A stretch of DNA of 64,000 nt from AP-15 sp963846635 (GTDB lineage: Bacteria; Pseudomonadota; Alphaproteobacteria; ATCC43930; CGMCC-115725): the NCBI GenBank assembly GCA_963846635.1, contig CAWJXM010000058.1, positions 124,001 to 188,000 on the forward strand. Reading direction: 5' to 3'. Within the stretch, counting starts at the first letter, position 1; each line of letters begins with the position of its first letter. The notes under the pieces were generated by a model. It was not told the origin of the DNA and ran no database searches. It saw nothing but the letters and a program-made list of their open reading frames with translations. Position numbers and translations under genes: made by a program. This document shows positions 62,221-64,000 of this stretch, one piece after another.

Positions 62221-64000
62221 ATGCCATCAGATCTTCCCATTGTTGGAATTGGCGCCTCGGCCGGCGGCGTCGAAGCGCTCGAGCAGTTTTTCAGATCGGT
62301 GCCGAACGACAACGGCTTGGCTTTTGTCGTCGTTACGCATTTGTCGCCTGATCGCAAAAGCATGTTGTCCGAGATCCTCGGCCGGGTGACGACGATGCCG
62401 GTGGTCGAGGCGCAGGACGACCAGAAGGTCGAAGCCGAGCATGTGTATGTGCTGCCGCCGGGCGCAATCCTGACGATCAGCGCCGGCCGGTTGCGGCTGC
62501 GCCATACCGGCCCCGTCGATCACGAGCGCGCGCCGATCGATATTTTTTTCAATTCACTCGCCGAGGACCAGGGCGAACATGCGATCGGTGTCGTGCTCTC
62601 GGGCGGCGGCAGCGATGGGACCTTGGGGCTGAAGGCGATCAAGGAGAATGGCGGCCTGACGGTAGCCCAAGGCTCGAACGTCAGCCGGCCGCGCTTTGCC
62701 GAGATGCCGTCGAATGCGGTTGCCGCAGGATTTGTCGACCTTGAACTTCCGGTCGAGCATATCGCCGAGCGGATTATCGCCTATGTCCGCAATTGGACCG
62801 CTTATGATCCGGAACGCCCAACCGACGCCTTGACCCAGATTCACGGGCTGCTCCGTGGGCGTACCGGGCACGATTTCAGCGAGTACAAAGAGCGCACCTT
62901 TCAGCGCCGCGTTCAGCGCCGCATGCAGGTCGTTCAAACCACAAATCTCGAAGACTACATGAAACTGTTGCAACAGCAACCCGATGAGGTCAACGCGCTG
63001 TTGCGCGATCTGTTGATCGGGGTCACCGATTTCTTCCGCGATACAGAAGCCTTTCAGGCGCTCGAAACATTGGTGATCCCAAAACTATTCGAGGACAAGG
63101 GCGAGGACCACGAGATCCGGGTTTGGGTGGCTGGATGTTCGACGGGTGAAGAAGCTTATTCAATCGCAATCCTGCTGCGCGAGCAGTGCGAAAAACGTCT
63201 CTTGCCGACGCCGCGCGTGCAGATCTTCGCGACCGATATCGACGAAGCGGCACTGAGCGTCGCGCGGGTAGCGCGCTATTCGGCGAGCGCCGCCAGATCG
63301 GTATCCGCCGATCGGCTCCATCGGTTTTTTTTACACAAAGACGACAGTTACCAGGTCGTTAAGGAGTTGCGCGATATGTGCATCTTCTCGGCCCACAATA
63401 TCATTCGCGACCCGCCATTCTCCCGACTGGACCTGATCTCCTGCCGCAACCTGCTGATTTATTTAAGGTCGTCGTTACAGACGCAAATTATCCCACTATT
63501 TCATTATTCACTGAAGCCAGGCGGCTATTTGTTTCTCGGGTCTGCGGAGAATGTGACATCGCATACCGAGCTGTTCCTGGTACTCGATCGCAGGTCAGGG
63601 CTATTCCAACGCCGCGATCTGGTTTCCCGGCCGAGTTTGCCGCTGCGCCAGTTCATGCCGGTGTCGCGTCAGCAAGGTGCTGGGCCCGAAGATGGGCAAG
63701 GCGTATTGCTGCAGCGCTCCGATCAGCTGCGGCAAATAGCGGCGACGATCGTCGAGCATTTCGCGCCGAGCTATGTCATCGTCGACGCGGCGGGCCAAGT
63801 GCTCTATTTCTCACCCGGCACCGGCAAATATCTGCAGGCCGCCGCTGGTCCTCCTAGTCGTGACATCGTCGCGATGACGCGCGCGGGTCTGCGGGCCGAT
63901 CTGCGGGCTGCACTGCAGGGAGCCAAATCGACGGGTCGGCGTGTCGTTCGCGACCGCGTGCAGGTGCAGATCAATGGCGGCATTCAGATAATCAGCGTCG
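62221..64000 (+). CDS. CheB-CheR fusion protein, 3' part outside the window
   Basis: An open frame of at least 593 codons leaves the right edge. Residues 1-190 are a CheB methylesterase domain (Ser13 in GIGASAGG, His40 in THLSPDRKS, Asp132 in GGGSDGTLG). Residues 205-470 are a CheR methyltransferase: DLLIGVTDFFRD, SAM loop VAGCSTGEEAYSIAI (303-317), FATDIDEAAL and DLISCRNLLIYL. After about 520 a PAS-like region begins (QLRQIAATIVEHFAPSYVIVDAAGQVLYFSPGTG). Such fusions add and remove receptor methyl groups and often end in a sensor histidine kinase, so a chemosensory or two-component role is likely. Confidence 0.92.
   Translation, partial: MPSDLPIVGIGASAGGVEALEQFFRSVPNDNGLAFVVVTHLSPDRKSMLSEILGRVTTMPVVEAQDDQKVEAEHVYVLPPGAILTISAGRLRLRHTGPVDHERAPIDIFFNSLAEDQGEHAIGVVLSGGGSDGTLGLKAIKENGGLTVAQGSNVSRPRFAEMPSNAVAAGFVDLELPVEHIAERIIAYVRNWTAYDPERPTDALTQIHGLLRGRTGHDFSEYKERTFQRRVQRRMQVVQTTNLEDYMKLLQQQPDEVNALLRDLLIGVTDFFRDTEAFQALETLVIPKLFEDKGEDHEIRVWVAGCSTGEEAYSIAILLREQCEKRLLPTPRVQIFATDIDEAALSVARVARYSASAARSVSADRLHRFFLHKDDSYQVVKELRDMCIFSAHNIIRDPPFSRLDLISCRNLLIYLRSSLQTQIIPLFHYSLKPGGYLFLGSAENVTSHTELFLVLDRRSGLFQRRDLVSRPSLPLRQFMPVSRQQGAGPEDGQGVLLQRSDQLRQIAATIVEHFAPSYVIVDAAGQVLYFSPGTGKYLQAAAGPPSRDIVAMTRAGLRADLRAALQGAKSTGRRVVRDRVQVQINGGIQIISV

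Noticed and set aside
1..64000. tRNA, rRNA genes and CRISPR arrays
   Set aside because: I looked for T-arm GGTTCGA-type blocks with paired arms, rRNA cores and regularly spaced direct repeats on both strands and found none that hold up.

Overview
The window is high-GC DNA from the chromosome of an alphaproteobacterium. The support is a DmeR/DmeF metal-efflux pair, an anthranilate synthase fused as TrpE(G) behind a tryptophan leader/attenuator (an arrangement known from rhizobia and Azospirillum), a DUF6489 gene, an alphaproteobacterial-type PpiD next to tpiA, and a glutaminyl-tRNA synthetase. The mix of soluble amidohydrolases, a Rieske oxygenase, CoA-transferase, MBL-fold hydrolases and Gfo/Idh proteins suits a soil or water heterotroph of a Rhodospirillales- or Rhizobiales-like lineage; genus cannot be named from sequence alone.

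Layout. 1-4.9 kb: end of a histidine phosphatase, a frameshifted metallophosphoesterase, the dmeRF cobalt/nickel efflux operon, a Mn2+-sensing yybP-ykoY riboswitch ahead of a TMEM165/GDT1 transporter, DUF6489 and an MBL hydrolase. 5-14.4 kb: envelope and redox genes: an outer-membrane porin, a truncated porin-like secreted protein, a class III aminotransferase, a broken TIGR03118 gene, then a Tat-exported HiPIP followed by a Cyc2-like fusion of a mono-heme cytochrome with a porin, and a GMC oxidoreductase. 14.6-32 kb: YciE-type ferritin-like protein, SDR, MFS, a lipoprotein lytic transglycosylase with unusual Cys-pair repeats and a SPOR domain, MBL, DUF3108, an APH(6)-like kinase, a MetE-like protein, glnS, VanZ, Gfo/Idh, dienelactone hydrolase, a CoA transferase and tpiA. 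32-52 kb: ppiD, trpE(G) with attenuator, a stand-alone SIR2-like protein, a beta-helix protein, a cysteine-synthase-like enzyme, yghU, and a catabolic stretch (two amidohydrolases, Rieske oxygenase, two tandem polysaccharide deacetylases, SDR, isocitrate-lyase/PEP-mutase homologue). 52-61 kb: an accessory island of gene fragments, an IS630 remnant, a complete ISAs1 element, a broken lipase, a palindromic repeat, a resolvase scrap, TetR, and a complete IS66-family element. 61-64 kb: a duplicated-motif hydrophilic protein, a CheB fragment, and a CheB-CheR fusion that runs off the end.

Two things colour the whole annotation. First, at least ten conserved genes carry single-base frameshifts, including ppiD and trpE(G), which points to residual indel errors in the assembly rather than mass gene death. 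I annotate those genes over their full span. Second, the most interesting biology is probably the HiPIP plus porin-cytochrome pair (a possible outer-membrane electron conduit), the two RNA switches (Mn2+ riboswitch with an RBS-hairpin, trp attenuator), and the Cys-pair repeats in the transglycosylase.
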